Assembly: GCF_039541075.1 (NCBI RefSeq)
Contig: NZ_BAABFN010000001.1
Coordinates: 248,001-312,000 of the forward strand
Direction: 5' to 3'
Origin: Compostibacter hankyongensis
GTDB lineage: Bacteria; Bacteroidota; Bacteroidia; Chitinophagales; Chitinophagaceae
Length of the DNA stretch: 64,000 bases
Shown here: in pieces, positions 8,702 to 18,800 of the stretch
Position numbering within the stretch: the first letter of the stretch is position 1
Layout of the letters: each line of letters opens with the position of its first letter
Translations under genes and position numbers: made by a program
The notes under the pieces: generated by a model
Database searches by the model: none
Told to the model about the DNA's origin: nothing
Seen by the model: only the letters and a program-made list of their open reading frames with translations

Positions 8702-9796
8702 TTACAGCGATTTTACAAACTCCGTCACTACGGCTTTATACTGTTCCATATCGGCTTCCGGCAGGGGTTGGAAGCGGAAGTTGCGGCAGGCTTGCAGGGT
8801 CTGCTCCAGTGCAAAGCCTTCCTGCGCCACGCTGTAGAAATAGCCTTTCTGCATCAGGTAGTCGCCCAGGTAAACCTGTTCCGTCTGGCCGGGGGTGGGT
8901 ACCAGCACGGCCTTTTTCCGCATCCGTACCAGGTCCATGACGGTAGTATATCCCGATCGCGTCAGCACCAGCGCTGCCGCATCTATGGCGGCGGCGAGCG
9001 CGCCGGCGTCCAGGTGGTTCACCTGCCGTACCGTTGCGGAGATCATCCGGTCGTACGTGTTGCCGGGCTGTCCGCTGACGACCAGCGCTTTCAGCGGTAG
9101 CTGCGGCAGCTGCCGGAGAATGCTTTTCTCAAAATGGGTACGCTGGGGCTCCGGTCCGGAGATCAGTACCAGCAGGTCGTATTTTTTTTCAATCCCCGGC
9201 AGGGATTCAAAACGGGAAAGCGCTCCGAGATATCGGACATGGCGGGGCATATGTTTCGGGTGGGATAGAATCCCGGCCAGATTGGCGGGCCCTTCGAAAT
9301 CCACCACCCAGCATTCCCGGAAACGGTTGATAAAAAAATAATTGATACGCTGCAGCCAGCGGTCCGTGCTGGGGTGAAAGGGGGATTTTACCAGCAGCTG
9401 GTGGGTCATGATCACACAGGGTATCCGCTTGTGGAACAGCCCGAGGCGGTTATCGGAGATCACGGCGTCGATCTTGTATTCGATGACCATCTCTTCCAGC
9501 CAGCGGCGCTCGCGTCGGATGGCTTTGCCGAGTTTAGGCACCTGCCGGAGCATCTTAATGCCAAAGCCGCTGCCTTTGTCGGCATACGTGATCCGGTAGC
9601 CCGGCAGAGGCAGGATGGAAAGCCGGGGAAATTCCTGCTGCAGCAGGGCCGCATGCTTCCCTTCGGCGCCGATCAGCACCTCGCAGCCCAGCGCGGTCAG
9701 CTCGCGGATGATGGGGATGCAGCGCGTGGCATGGCCCAGGCCCCAGTCCAGCGGAGCTACCAATATGCGTTTGGGTTGGGGAAAAGAAAAAGACAA
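8702..9796 (-). CDS. Glycosyltransferase, MurG/GT1-like fold
   Basis: A 364-residue cytoplasmic glycosyltransferase-like protein with a GT-B layout. The N-terminal half begins RILVAPLDWGLGHATRCIPI, a glycine-rich acceptor loop like that of MurG and of UDP-glycosyltransferases. The C-terminal half has LVLTRSGYTTVMDLV and LVPTPGQTEQVYLG, matching the nucleotide-sugar binding region. The start is a TTG at 9796: the frame is closed by a TAA 18 bp upstream, the GT-B fold starts within eight residues, and the next methionine lies deep in the domain. Donor and acceptor are unknown. The gene is convergent with the hydrolase gene 8 bp away. Confidence 0.8.
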   Translation of the reverse strand: MSFSFPQPKRILVAPLDWGLGHATRCIPIIRELTALGCEVLIGAEGKHAALLQQEFPRLSILPLPGYRITYADKGSGFGIKMLRQVPKLGKAIRRERRWLEEMVIEYKIDAVISDNRLGLFHKRIPCVIMTHQLLVKSPFHPSTDRWLQRINYFFINRFRECWVVDFEGPANLAGILSHPKHMPRHVRYLGALSRFESLPGIEKKYDLLVLISGPEPQRTHFEKSILRQLPQLPLKALVVSGQPGNTYDRMISATVRQVNHLDAGALAAAIDAAALVLTRSGYTTVMDLVRMRKKAVLVPTPGQTEQVYLGDYLMQKGYFYSVAQEGFALEQTLQACRNFRFQPLPEADMEQYKAVVTEFVKSL

Positions 9797-9807
9797 AAGG
9801 TTGCCGT

Positions 9808-9838
9808 TTTTTTACGAAATTAGTTTAATTTAACTTTG
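9808..9838 (+). promoter_or_regulatory. Probable promoter for the 9991 small-gene pair
   Basis: TAACTTTG at 9831-9838 is an exact TAnnTTTG match. The upstream element at 9808-9811 is TTTT, one base from TTTG, at a 19 bp spacing. It reads towards the small lipoprotein gene and leaves a leader of about 145 nt. Confidence 0.45.
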
Positions 9839-9990
9839 TACTTTATTAAGAAATAGTTATCCGGAAAACCGGGACACGGCGCGCGTTCCCATGGGCAGAC
9901 ACCGGAGGGCAGGTCCCTCCTGCGGAATACCGGCCGGTGGAAGAAGGCCGCGGCAGCGATGGAGGTAGGGTTTCCGGCGAAAGCGCTGAT

Positions 9991-10116
9991 ATGGGCAGAA
10001 GAACAAAATGGTTGTGGTTCCTGTTATTATTAGGTACACTGGGGCTGGGAAGTTGTAAGGTGCTGAAAGGAAAAGGCTGCGGGTGTCCTTCTATACCCCG
10101 GGGCCGCATGCATTAA
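9991..10116 (+). CDS. Small cysteine-rich lipoprotein, 41 aa
   Basis: ATG at 9991 to TAA at 10116 encodes 41 residues: MGRRTKWLWFLLLLGTLGLG, then SC as a lipobox (Cys22), then the mature peptide CKVLKGKGCGCPSIPRGRMH. The layout of positive N-terminus, leucine core, LGLGSC and immediate end of hydrophobicity is that of a bacterial lipoprotein. The mature part is only about 20 residues and holds two further cysteines in GCGCP. It is preceded by a promoter-like site at 9808-9838 and followed 16 bp later by an 82-residue hypothetical gene. Function is unknown. The call rests on the signal and spacing, so I am moderately sure it is translated. Confidence 0.6.
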   Translation: MGRRTKWLWFLLLLGTLGLGSCKVLKGKGCGCPSIPRGRMH

Positions 10117-10132
10117 CCCTTAAGAGAAAGCC

Positions 10133-10381
10133 ATGCAAACAGCAGAAAGAGACCTACTGATTGTAGCCGGCGCTACCCGCTACAGCAATGCAGATATCGA
10201 AAAGGAAGTATTGCGGATCGTACACCTGCTTACCGGCGTGGAAACGCTGGCTTACACCCGCGGGGTGGTGGAGCTTATCGAGGTAAACCGCAACCGTATT
10301 ACCAGCAAGATTTTTCCCCTGGACCGCGCCCTGCGGAGCAAAAAGCTAAAGCCCTTCCAGTTTATTTTCCACAAAAATTAG
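10133..10381 (+). CDS. Conserved-looking hypothetical protein, 82 aa
   Basis: An 82-residue soluble protein with no signal peptide or membrane segment (MQTAERDLLIVAGATRYSNA at the start). It has an alternating hydrophobic/charged pattern typical of a small alpha/beta fold (IEKEVLRIVHLLTGVETLAY, VVELIEVNRNRITSKIFPL) and a basic C-terminus (RSKKLKPFQFIFHKN). I do not recognise a family. It starts 16 bp after the small lipoprotein gene on the same strand and probably shares its transcript. Composition is like its neighbours, so it looks real rather than a chance frame. Confidence 0.65.
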   Translation: MQTAERDLLIVAGATRYSNADIEKEVLRIVHLLTGVETLAYTRGVVELIEVNRNRITSKIFPLDRALRSKKLKPFQFIFHKN

Positions 10382-10479
10382 CCGCTCCTGAGCGCGGGAT
10401 TTGCGTCTGCTGCGGTATGCCGCTCTCGCATTCCCAGGACGTGAAGCGCGGTCACGAAAAACCCGGCAGCCGATCTGAC

Positions 10480-10514
10480 CCTCAAACCGGAAACCTCAAA
10501 CCGGAAACCGGAAA
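10480..10514. repeat. Five tandem heptamers CCTCAAA/CCGGAAA
   Basis: Five units in perfect 7-bp register: CCTCAAA, CCGGAAA, CCTCAAA, CCGGAAA, CCGGAAA. The two unit types differ at two positions. No protein reading explains the period. Confidence 0.8.
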
Positions 10515-10566
10515 ATCGCGGATCAGAAACTTTTAGACCATCCCAAGGCTCCATTCCGAGCCAATC

Positions 10567-10623
10567 AACTTTAGGCGTTGAACTTTAAACCTTAGACTTC
10601 CGGAACCGGAAACCTCAAACCGG
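10567..10623. repeat. Second degenerate heptamer block
   Basis: Units read AACTTTA, GGCGTTG, AACTTTA, AACCTTA, GACTTCC, then a 4-nt slip GGAA, then CCGGAAA, CCTCAAA and CCGG. The last full units are in the same 7-bp register as the block at 10480 (126 bp = 18 x 7). Confidence 0.65.
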
Positions 10624-10654
10624 TTGCCGGTTTAGCGAAATTCCTGTAGGTTTG
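10623..10654 (+). promoter_or_regulatory. Probable promoter for the arginase-fold gene
   Basis: TAGGTTTG at 10647-10654 matches TAnnTTTG. GTTG at 10623-10626, 20 bp upstream, is one base from TTTG. It abuts the end of the heptamer repeat block. Leader to the ATG at 10698 is about 37 nt. Confidence 0.5.
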
Positions 10655-10697
10655 CGCCGTACCTGAAACGGTAATCAGTCACAACAGATTATTTTCT

Positions 10698-11825
10698 ATG
10701 TCCGACCTGCTGGATTTCCTGCTGCCGGTGAGCCTTTCCCGGTTAAATCACGACGAGACCTATAACGATTTTCAGATCGGCAGTCAGGTCCTGCTGCACG
10801 ATACGCAGTTTCCCGACTGGGAACCAGCCTCCGTAGTGCTGGTAGGCACGGGAGAACAACGGGGAGCCGGCACTGCGGCGGATCCGGGTTATCCTGACGA
10901 AATCCGGCGGCAGCTGTACCGTCTCTATCACTGGCATGAGGGTATCGTGCTGGCCGATCTGGGGAATATCCGGCAGGGTGCTACGCTGCAGGATACCTAT
11001 GCGGCGCTGAAGACCGTGGTGCATACGCTCGTCACGGCGGGAAAAACCGTGCTCATCCTGGGCGGATCGCATGACCTCACCACGGCCCAGTACCAGGCCT
11101 ATGTCCTCGGGAAGAAAATCGTTGAGGCCACGGTGGTAGACGCCCTGATCGATCTGCAGGAAACGCCGCATCCCCGTTCTGCGGCTTTTCTGATGGACAT
11201 GCTTACGGGGCAGCCCAATTATGTGCGGCATTACAACCATATCGGTTTCCAAAGTTATTTTGTACATCCCCGTATGCTGGAAACGCTGGATAAGCTGCGG
11301 TTCGACTGCTACCGCCTGGGTAAGGCGCGGGAAAATCTGGAAGAGATAGAACCGGTGCTGCGGAATTCGGATATGCTGAGCTTTGATATCTGTGCTATCC
11401 GGCGTGCGGAGGCTCCGGCAGCAGGACTTTCTCCCAACGGCTTTTCCGGTGATGAGGCCTGCATGCTGGCCCGCTTTGCGGGCATGAGCCTTTCGCTCAG
11501 CTCTTTCGGCATATATGGCTACAACCCGCTCCGGGACCCCGGCGGGGATACCGCCCTCCAGATCGCCCAGATGATCTGGTATTTTATAGACGGAAAGTCG
11601 GTGCACAACCGCGAGGCGCCGCTTGAAGAAAAAACGGCCTTCCTCGAATTTTATGTCACCTTTACGGACGTAGCCACCACCTTTATAAAAAGTAAAAAAA
11701 CGGGACGCTGGTGGATGCAGCTGCCCGGGGGCCAATACATACCCTGTGCCTACAGCGATTATCTCGCCGCCTGCAACAACGAGATACCCGAACGCTGGCT
11801 GCGGGCGCAGGAGCGGTTGTCCTGA
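10698..11825 (+). CDS. Arginase/formimidoylglutamase-fold protein, metal site degenerate
   Basis: A 375-residue member of the ureohydrolase (arginase, agmatinase, formimidoylglutamase) superfamily. Landmarks are LGGSHDLTTAQY (His125), the second loop DALID (148-152) and SFDICAIRRAEAP (228-240). In active enzymes the two manganese ions are held by one His in GGxH, by D-H-D in DAHxD, and by D-D in SxDxDxxDP. Here His125, Asp148, Asp152 and Asp230 are present, but the DAHxD histidine is Leu150 and the second aspartate is Cys232. Four of six ligands remain, so normal catalysis is doubtful. I know of similar Bacteroidota proteins annotated as formimidoylglutamase. Start MSDLLDFLLPV at 10698 has a promoter about 40 bp upstream. 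Confidence 0.8.
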   Translation: MSDLLDFLLPVSLSRLNHDETYNDFQIGSQVLLHDTQFPDWEPASVVLVGTGEQRGAGTAADPGYPDEIRRQLYRLYHWHEGIVLADLGNIRQGATLQDTYAALKTVVHTLVTAGKTVLILGGSHDLTTAQYQAYVLGKKIVEATVVDALIDLQETPHPRSAAFLMDMLTGQPNYVRHYNHIGFQSYFVHPRMLETLDKLRFDCYRLGKARENLEEIEPVLRNSDMLSFDICAIRRAEAPAAGLSPNGFSGDEACMLARFAGMSLSLSSFGIYGYNPLRDPGGDTALQIAQMIWYFIDGKSVHNREAPLEEKTAFLEFYVTFTDVATTFIKSKKTGRWWMQLPGGQYIPCAYSDYLAACNNEIPERWLRAQERLS

Positions 11826-11868
11826 CCCGCGGGGCGGCGAGGCTTCCGTGTTTTAATTTTATGGCGAT

Positions 11869-13188
11869 ATGCGTTATATCCTCCTGTTGCTGGTCACCTT
11901 TACGCTGCCCCTGCATGTACTGCGGGCGCAGACCTCCCTGGCCCGGCTTGCGGAGCAGACCCTCATCAATGCACCGGGTCTGAACAGGGGATATGCCGGC
12001 ATCTGCATCTATGAGCCGGCTACCGGTAAATATCTTTACGGGCATGATGATGATAAATACTTTACCCCTGCTTCCAATACGAAGATCTATACCCTGTATG
12101 CCGGGCTGAGCACGCTGGGCGATTCTACCACCGGCATCCAGTATCAGCAAAGCAGGGATACGCTTTATATCCGGGGTACGGGCGACCCGTCTGTGCTGCA
12201 TCCCCATTTTGAGGAACAACGTGTGCCGGAGTTCCTGAACGGCGTTACGCTGCCCCTGGTGTTCACCAATCCGGGGTATGATAACGAAATCTACGGACCG
12301 GGCTGGGGTTGGGATGATTATAACGAAGAATACCAGCCGGAGCGGTCAGCCATGCCCCTCTACGGAAATGTCGCCCGGTTTACCGTCCGCAATTACAGGC
12401 TGCAGGTAATGCCGTCCTATTTTGAACCGGACCTCCGCACGGAGGCGGATGAAAGTCTCCATCCTGTACACTTCTTCGTGCAGCGGGACCGGGCCACCAA
12501 TATCTTTGATCACCGCGTACGCGTGCGGGACGACGAGGAGGCGCAGGAGGTGCCCTTTGTAACAGACGGGGGAAGGGTCAGCGCCATGCTGCTCGAAGAC
12601 ACCCTGCACCGGGGCGTGCTGTACGATGCCCGTGCAGGCAACTCCCTCCCGGCGACCGGGTGGAAAGCGGTGAAGAACATCCCTTCCGACAGCCTGTACC
12701 GGGACATGATGTATCACAGCGATAACTTTTTCGCCGAGCAGGTATTGCAGATGTGCTCCATGCAGGTCTTCAACCGCATCGACACCCATAAAATGATCGG
12801 CTATATGCTGGAGCACGGGCTGAAAGGCCTTCCCCAGGAAGCACGCTGGGTGGACGGCTCGGGTTTATCCCGTTTTAACCTGTTCACGCCGCGCGACATG
12901 GTCTTTGTGCTGAACCGGCTTTACCGCGAATTTCCCCATGAGCGGCTGTATGGTATCTTTCCCACCGGCGGAAAGGGAACGCTTTCCCATCTTTACCGGG
13001 ATATGGAAGGCGCCATCTTTGCCAAGACCGGCAGCCTGAGCAATAATTCTGCGTTGAGCGGTTACCTGATCACCCGCAGCGGGCGCACGCTGATCTTCAG
13101 CCTGATGGTTAATCACTATATCTGTCCTGCCGCAACGGTGCGGCTGGCGATGGAGCGCTTTCTGCGGGAAGTATACCGCAATTATTAA
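11869..13188 (+). CDS. dacB: D-alanyl-D-alanine carboxypeptidase/endopeptidase, PBP4 family
   Basis: A 439-residue periplasmic class C penicillin-binding protein that trims or cleaves peptidoglycan stem peptides. A signal peptide spans about residues 1-20 (ILLLLVTFTLPLHVLRA). The three active-site motifs are all present: SxxK as S69-N-T-K72 in TPASNTKIYTL, SxN in MYHSDNFFAEQ near residue 284, and KTG in IFAKTGSLSNN near residue 385. The stretch WVDGSGLSRFNLFTPRDM between them is typical of PBP4. Between SxxK and SxN lies the extra insert that separates PBP4 from PBP5-type enzymes. The gene starts 43 bp after the arginase-fold gene and may be read from the same promoter. Confidence 0.93.
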   Translation: MRYILLLLVTFTLPLHVLRAQTSLARLAEQTLINAPGLNRGYAGICIYEPATGKYLYGHDDDKYFTPASNTKIYTLYAGLSTLGDSTTGIQYQQSRDTLYIRGTGDPSVLHPHFEEQRVPEFLNGVTLPLVFTNPGYDNEIYGPGWGWDDYNEEYQPERSAMPLYGNVARFTVRNYRLQVMPSYFEPDLRTEADESLHPVHFFVQRDRATNIFDHRVRVRDDEEAQEVPFVTDGGRVSAMLLEDTLHRGVLYDARAGNSLPATGWKAVKNIPSDSLYRDMMYHSDNFFAEQVLQMCSMQVFNRIDTHKMIGYMLEHGLKGLPQEARWVDGSGLSRFNLFTPRDMVFVLNRLYREFPHERLYGIFPTGGKGTLSHLYRDMEGAIFAKTGSLSNNSALSGYLITRSGRTLIFSLMVNHYICPAATVRLAMERFLREVYRNY

Positions 13189-13269
13189 GGGGCGCCGGGC
13201 TCATGTTATGGGCGTCCCGGAGCCCTGCAGATGCAGCGCTATGGACCGTCGGACGCTACGGGGCGCCGC

Positions 13270-14271
<1,002 letters not shown>

Positions 14272-14403
14272 AATAGTTGTTTTAGGATAAAAAACTAAAA
14301 ATTTTAGTAAATATAAGAAAATTGCTAAAATCAATAGCAAAAATTTTATACCGATATACGAATGTAGGATGTGAGAAGGCAATCTAATTGCGCAGCGCCC
14401 CGG

Positions 14404-15099
14404 TCAAATTATCCAGACGGCCATCAGCTGGGCTACGATGCCCGCCATCAGGCCCCAGTAGAGCTCCCGCGGAGAATGCGCTCCCAGCAGGAGCCGGCAG
14501 GTACCCAGTACGCCCGCCAGCAGGATAAGCGCCATCAGCAGGGGCGCCGCGGAGAAATAGGGCGCGCTGAGGAGGGTAAAGCCCATACCCAGCAATCCCC
14601 CTGCCCCCAGCAGGTGCATGCTTATCTTCATAAAGATGTTACAGAGAAAGGCAATGATGATGGCGATAAAATTGCCCAGCATAAAAGCGGTGAGCTCCTG
14701 CGGAATATCTTTCTGATGACGGAAGACATAAAAGATCCAGAAATAGAAGATCATGGTGGCGGCATACGGGATGATCCGGTCCCGCTGGGTGCGCATATAA
14801 ACAGACTGGATGAATCCCAGCGCCTTGAGCAATAAGGCGGTTATGCAGGGAAAAAGAATGGTATTGAGTATAACGGCGCCCAATACACGAAAGCGGAAGA
14901 AGCCCGTAAAAGCAGCAAAATGATAGGGATAGGCCCATACGATCAGCAACGTCCCGTAGAGGGGCATGAATACCGGATGAAAGACAACGGTAAAAAAATG
15001 AGCTGCAGCGCGTAACACGGGTGAAAAAGCCGGCATCTGCCGGGTTGCCTCCTCCGGCCCCATATGAGATTCTTCCGTCACGAATGGTTTTTGATACAT
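14404..15099 (-). CDS. PAP2-like integral membrane protein
   Basis: A 231-residue membrane protein with about six hydrophobic segments (first at about residues 37-55, last at 213-231). Near the C-terminus, KISMHLLGAGGLLGMG and LLLGAHSPRELYWGLMAG resemble the second and third phosphatase motifs of the PAP2 (phosphatidic acid phosphatase 2) family. The first motif KxxxxxxRP is not clear, though YMRTQRDRIIPY may stand in for it. So it may be an active lipid phosphatase or only share the fold. It lies 132 bp upstream of recA on the same strand and seems to have its own leader. Start at 15099; Met13 is an alternative. Confidence 0.75.
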   Translation of the reverse strand: MYQKPFVTEESHMGPEEATRQMPAFSPVLRAAAHFFTVVFHPVFMPLYGTLLIVWAYPYHFAAFTGFFRFRVLGAVILNTILFPCITALLLKALGFIQSVYMRTQRDRIIPYAATMIFYFWIFYVFRHQKDIPQELTAFMLGNFIAIIIAFLCNIFMKISMHLLGAGGLLGMGFTLLSAPYFSAAPLLMALILLAGVLGTCRLLLGAHSPRELYWGLMAGIVAQLMAVWII

Positions 15100-15834
15100 G
15101 AAAGGGGAGCTAAGTTAGCAATTCCCGGGGAAACGCGCGCCCGGGGCGAAATATACCGGGAGAAAAAAGTTTTGGATTTTTATTCAGGATAATTATCTTT
15201 ATGCAAACGATTGCTTGCCGCATGAATCCTGAAGGAATTTCCGAATCCGACCGCCGGCAGAAACCGTATCACCGGCAGCATCCTTAAAAAGTTTCCGTAT
15301 GTAGTATCCATTAAAGCCTATGTTCTGACATTAACCAAAAATATCGTTATGCTTTCTTACTCCATCCTTCCCTCTCCTGAAACGCATACGAACACGGGAC
15401 CACCCGCGGCGTTTCTTTTTCAAACAATCCCATTTTCTCCCCCTTCCGGCGCTATCCACCGGACGGCCGCAGGTCGTTCTCCGGGCGATGGTTCTTTCCG
15501 GGAAGTAGCTCCCTGCGCGGCGTCCGCGTCATGGACACAGGCGGAGACATCATAATCTTTTCCGTTTAATCGCCGGGGTATGACCGGCCTTTTTCTGCCC
15601 GAACAGGGTATCGGCGGAGCTGCGTCCGCGGTCCGGGGAAGCGTTTTCCTGCTGCCTGCCCCTGCGGTTTTATCAAGCCGGGTCAGGACAAGCCCGTGAA
15701 ACCGGACAGGCAGGTTCCATGCGGGAGCCAGACTCCGCTATACGGAGAGGTACCTGTGAAAAAGGCAAAAGGTCTCATACTCCCCGAAGGTAAAATGCGG
15801 CGTCACGCGCCCATGCAAACAAAATACTCCACCC
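15100..15834 (+). other. Long leader region ahead of the uronate PUL
   Basis: A 735 bp gene-free stretch between the PAP2-like gene and the first susC. It contains a promoter with a LacI-type operator at 15171-15214, then about 620 bp of transcribed but apparently untranslated leader. A 68-codon frame at 15349-15555 has no recognisable features and is not called. No second promoter match was seen in the leader. Confidence 0.55.
15171..15214 (+). promoter_or_regulatory. PUL promoter with LacI-family-type operator
   Basis: TTTG at 15171-15174 and TATCTTTA at 15194-15201 (one base off TAnnTTTG) are spaced by exactly 19 bp. Directly after, GCAAACGATTGC at 15203-15214 has the GCAA...TTGC ends and central CG typical of operators bound by LacI/PurR-family regulators. 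It would overlap the transcript start (about 15208), a position for repression. No lacI-type gene lies in this window. Confidence 0.6.
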
Positions 15835-18800
15835 ATGAAAAGATTTTTACCGCTAAATCTGCCGCCGGGCGGCAGATCGTATCCGAAACGGATACAGGAC
15901 ATGCGAACAACGTTTACGCTTTTCTTTATCATCTGCCTTCAGGTTTCCGCCCATGCAGGCGCCCCGGCAGGCCCGTTGCCGGCCCTACATGCAGACTCCC
16001 GGGACAGGCTTCATGAAAGCAGTCATAAAGAAGGCCATGCCCCCGGCCATCTGAGCGGATATACCGCTCATGAATGGCTTAAAGGATCCTCCCTCCCGGA
16101 AACTTCCGGCAAAAGAACGGTTCGGGATGATCATGAAATACAAGGCACCGTTACTGACGAAACCGGCGCGCCCCTTCCCGGTGTGACCGTCCGCGTCAAG
16201 GGCACTTCTGCCGGGACGGTCACCGACGGCGACGGAAAGTTCACCCTGAAAGTTCCCGAAAATGCTACCCTCATCTTCACTTATCTGGGCATGGGCGTCA
16301 AGGAGGTAACTGTCGGAAACAAGACGAACGTAAACGTCATCCTCGGAAAAGGGGCCGTGCAGCTCGGTGAAGTGGTGGCCGTGGGCTATGGTATCCAGAA
16401 GAAGGAAAGCATGGTGGGCGCAGTGGCCCAGGTTACCGAACAGCAGCTCAAACGTGCAGGAAATGTTCCCGACCTCCGGGAAGCGCTGGCGGCGCAGGTG
16501 CCGGGGCTCGTCGGGCTTACCTCTTCCGGCGAGCCGGGAGGCGTGCTTACCGGAGAAAGCGCGACCAATCTTTTCATCCGCGGGCAGACCACCTGGAACG
16601 GCAGCCAGCCGCTGATCCTCGTCGACGGCATCAAAAGGGATATGAACAATATCGATGTAAATGATGTGGCGAGCGTATCGGTGCTGAAGGACGCCTCGGC
16701 CACCGCCGTCTTCGGGGTGGAAGGCGCCAACGGGGTCATCCTGATCACCACCAAACGGGGAAAGGTGGGTAAGGCGCAGCTGCACTTCGATTATGTAGGT
16801 ACCGGAAAGATGCTCTCCCGCCAGCCCCGTACGCTGGATTCCTATGCGGCGCTCATGGCCAAGGATGAGATGATTGAACGCGAAGGGGTCATCAACGAAG
16901 CTTCCTGGAATGATTATATGCCTTACGACATCATTACCCGGTACAAGAAACCACAGACCGATGAATATGCCGTAATTTATCCCAATGTGGACTGGAAGGA
17001 TGCGATGTATAAAGATCTGGGATTCTCCCATAAAGCTACCCTGAGCGCACAGGGCGGCAGCAAAACGCTCCAGTACTTCGGCTCGCTGGCCTATCTGCAT
17101 GAGGGGGATATGTTCCGGCGATACGACAACGGGAAAGGATACAGCCCCGATTACAATTTCGATCGGTTTAACTTCAGGAGCAATATCGACATACAACTCA
17201 CCCGCACTACCAAGCTGATGGTGAACCTCTCCGGCTTTTACAGCCAGAAGAACACCAACTACAACAACGAGGGCAGTACCAGCAGGGCCGATCAATGGAT
17301 GTGGAAAGCCACCTACGGCCTGGCGCCCGACCTGTTTCTGCCGGTATACCCCGACGGTCGCTGGGGGGCGAATCAGGAAGGCGGGAACAACACCGCCAAT
17401 CCTGCCGCCGTAGTCTATAATATCGGTATCCGGCAGACCCGCACCACCCAGCTCAACTCCGATTTTACCCTCGAGCAGGATCTCGGCTTTATCACAAAAG
17501 GACTAAATGCCCGGGTGCTGTTTTCCTCCGATAACAGCCTGCGTTCGGAAGGAGGTATATACGACGTCACCAACCACGTGCGGCCCGGCGAAGCCTCGAC
17601 GAATGTAGAATATGTGCAGATCTATCCGGAGCTCTACGAAGGACCTGACCAGGACCCCAGCGAATACATGGTCATACTGCCGGTCAGCGATGAAGAGTAC
17701 GACTGGATACTGCGCCCCTGGAGCGTTCGCCAGGAAGCCATCGCTTCCTCCAACTGGTCGTCCTATATCCCCGTCTTCCGGCAGCTGACCTATCAGGCGC
17801 AGCTCAACTACGCCAGGCTTTTTAATAACGTGCACAACGTGACCGCCATGGGCATCTTCAAGCGGGAGCAATATGCGCGGGGAAGCATGTTCAAGAGCTA
17901 CCGGGAGGACTGGGCCTTCAGGGCTACGTACGACTATGCCGCCCGGTATCTGCTGGAAGTAAACGGCGCTTACAACGGCTCCGAGCAGTTCGGGCCGGGG
18001 TACAGGTTTCATTTCTTCCCCTCCGTGGCCCTCGGCTGGAATATCTCCAATGAGCCGTTCTTCAAAGTGGACTGGATGGACCGGCTGAAGATCCGCTACA
18101 GCATGGGTGAGGTCGGGAACGACGATGTGGGCGGCGGGCGCTGGCTATATACCACTTCTTTCTCCTACGGCGGAAATGCGAGGCTGGGAGAAGCAACGGA
18201 CGCCAGCAGTCCCTATACGAATTACCGGACCTCCGTTATCGGGAATCCGGACATCCACTGGGAGACCGCCTTGAAGAAAGACCTGGGGGTCGAGCTGGGC
18301 ATGTTCCAGAACCTGATCTCGGTCAACTTCGATTACTTTACCGAAGACCGCACCGATATCCTCCTCTCGGGCAGCAGCAGAAGCGTACCGCCCTTTTTCG
18401 GCGCTACGCCGCCGAGCGCCAACCTGGGCCATGTAAAGTCCAAAGGCTATGAAATAGAGCTGGGTCTCAATAAAGCGTTAAACGCCGATCTCAGCATATG
18501 GGCCAGCCTCTCCCTCAGCCATAACCAGAATAAGGTCATCTTCAAGGACGATCCTCCTCTCGAATACGATTATCTGAAGGCCGCCGGATATCCCATCGGG
18601 CAGCAGCGCAGCCTGGTCAGAACGGAGATCTATCAGAACTGGGACGATGTATATGCCAGCGTGCCGACCGAAAGCAATGACGCGCAGAAGCTGCCGGGCT
18701 ACTATGACATGATCGACCTGAATGCGGACGGCATGATCAAAAGCAGCGACGACATCATTCCGGACGGCTACTCGGAGGTGCCGCAGAATACCGGCTCCGT

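Larger units (their letters stand above)
10382..10697 (+). other. Gene-free spacer with heptamer repeats
   Basis: A 316 bp spacer between the 82-residue gene and the arginase-fold gene. It holds no gene. It contains two blocks of 7-bp repeats (10480-10514 and 10567-10623) and, right after the second block, a promoter at 10623-10654. The rest shows nothing I can name. Confidence 0.6.

Noticed and set aside
13197..13225. GGGCTC / GAGCCC hairpin between dacB and recA as a terminator
   Set aside because: Six base pairs with a 17-nt loop and no T-run; too weak to call.
15349..15555. A 68-codon frame in the leader of the PUL
   Set aside because: No signal peptide, no domain, composition rich in Ser/Pro/Ala as expected of chance frames here, and no conserved partner.
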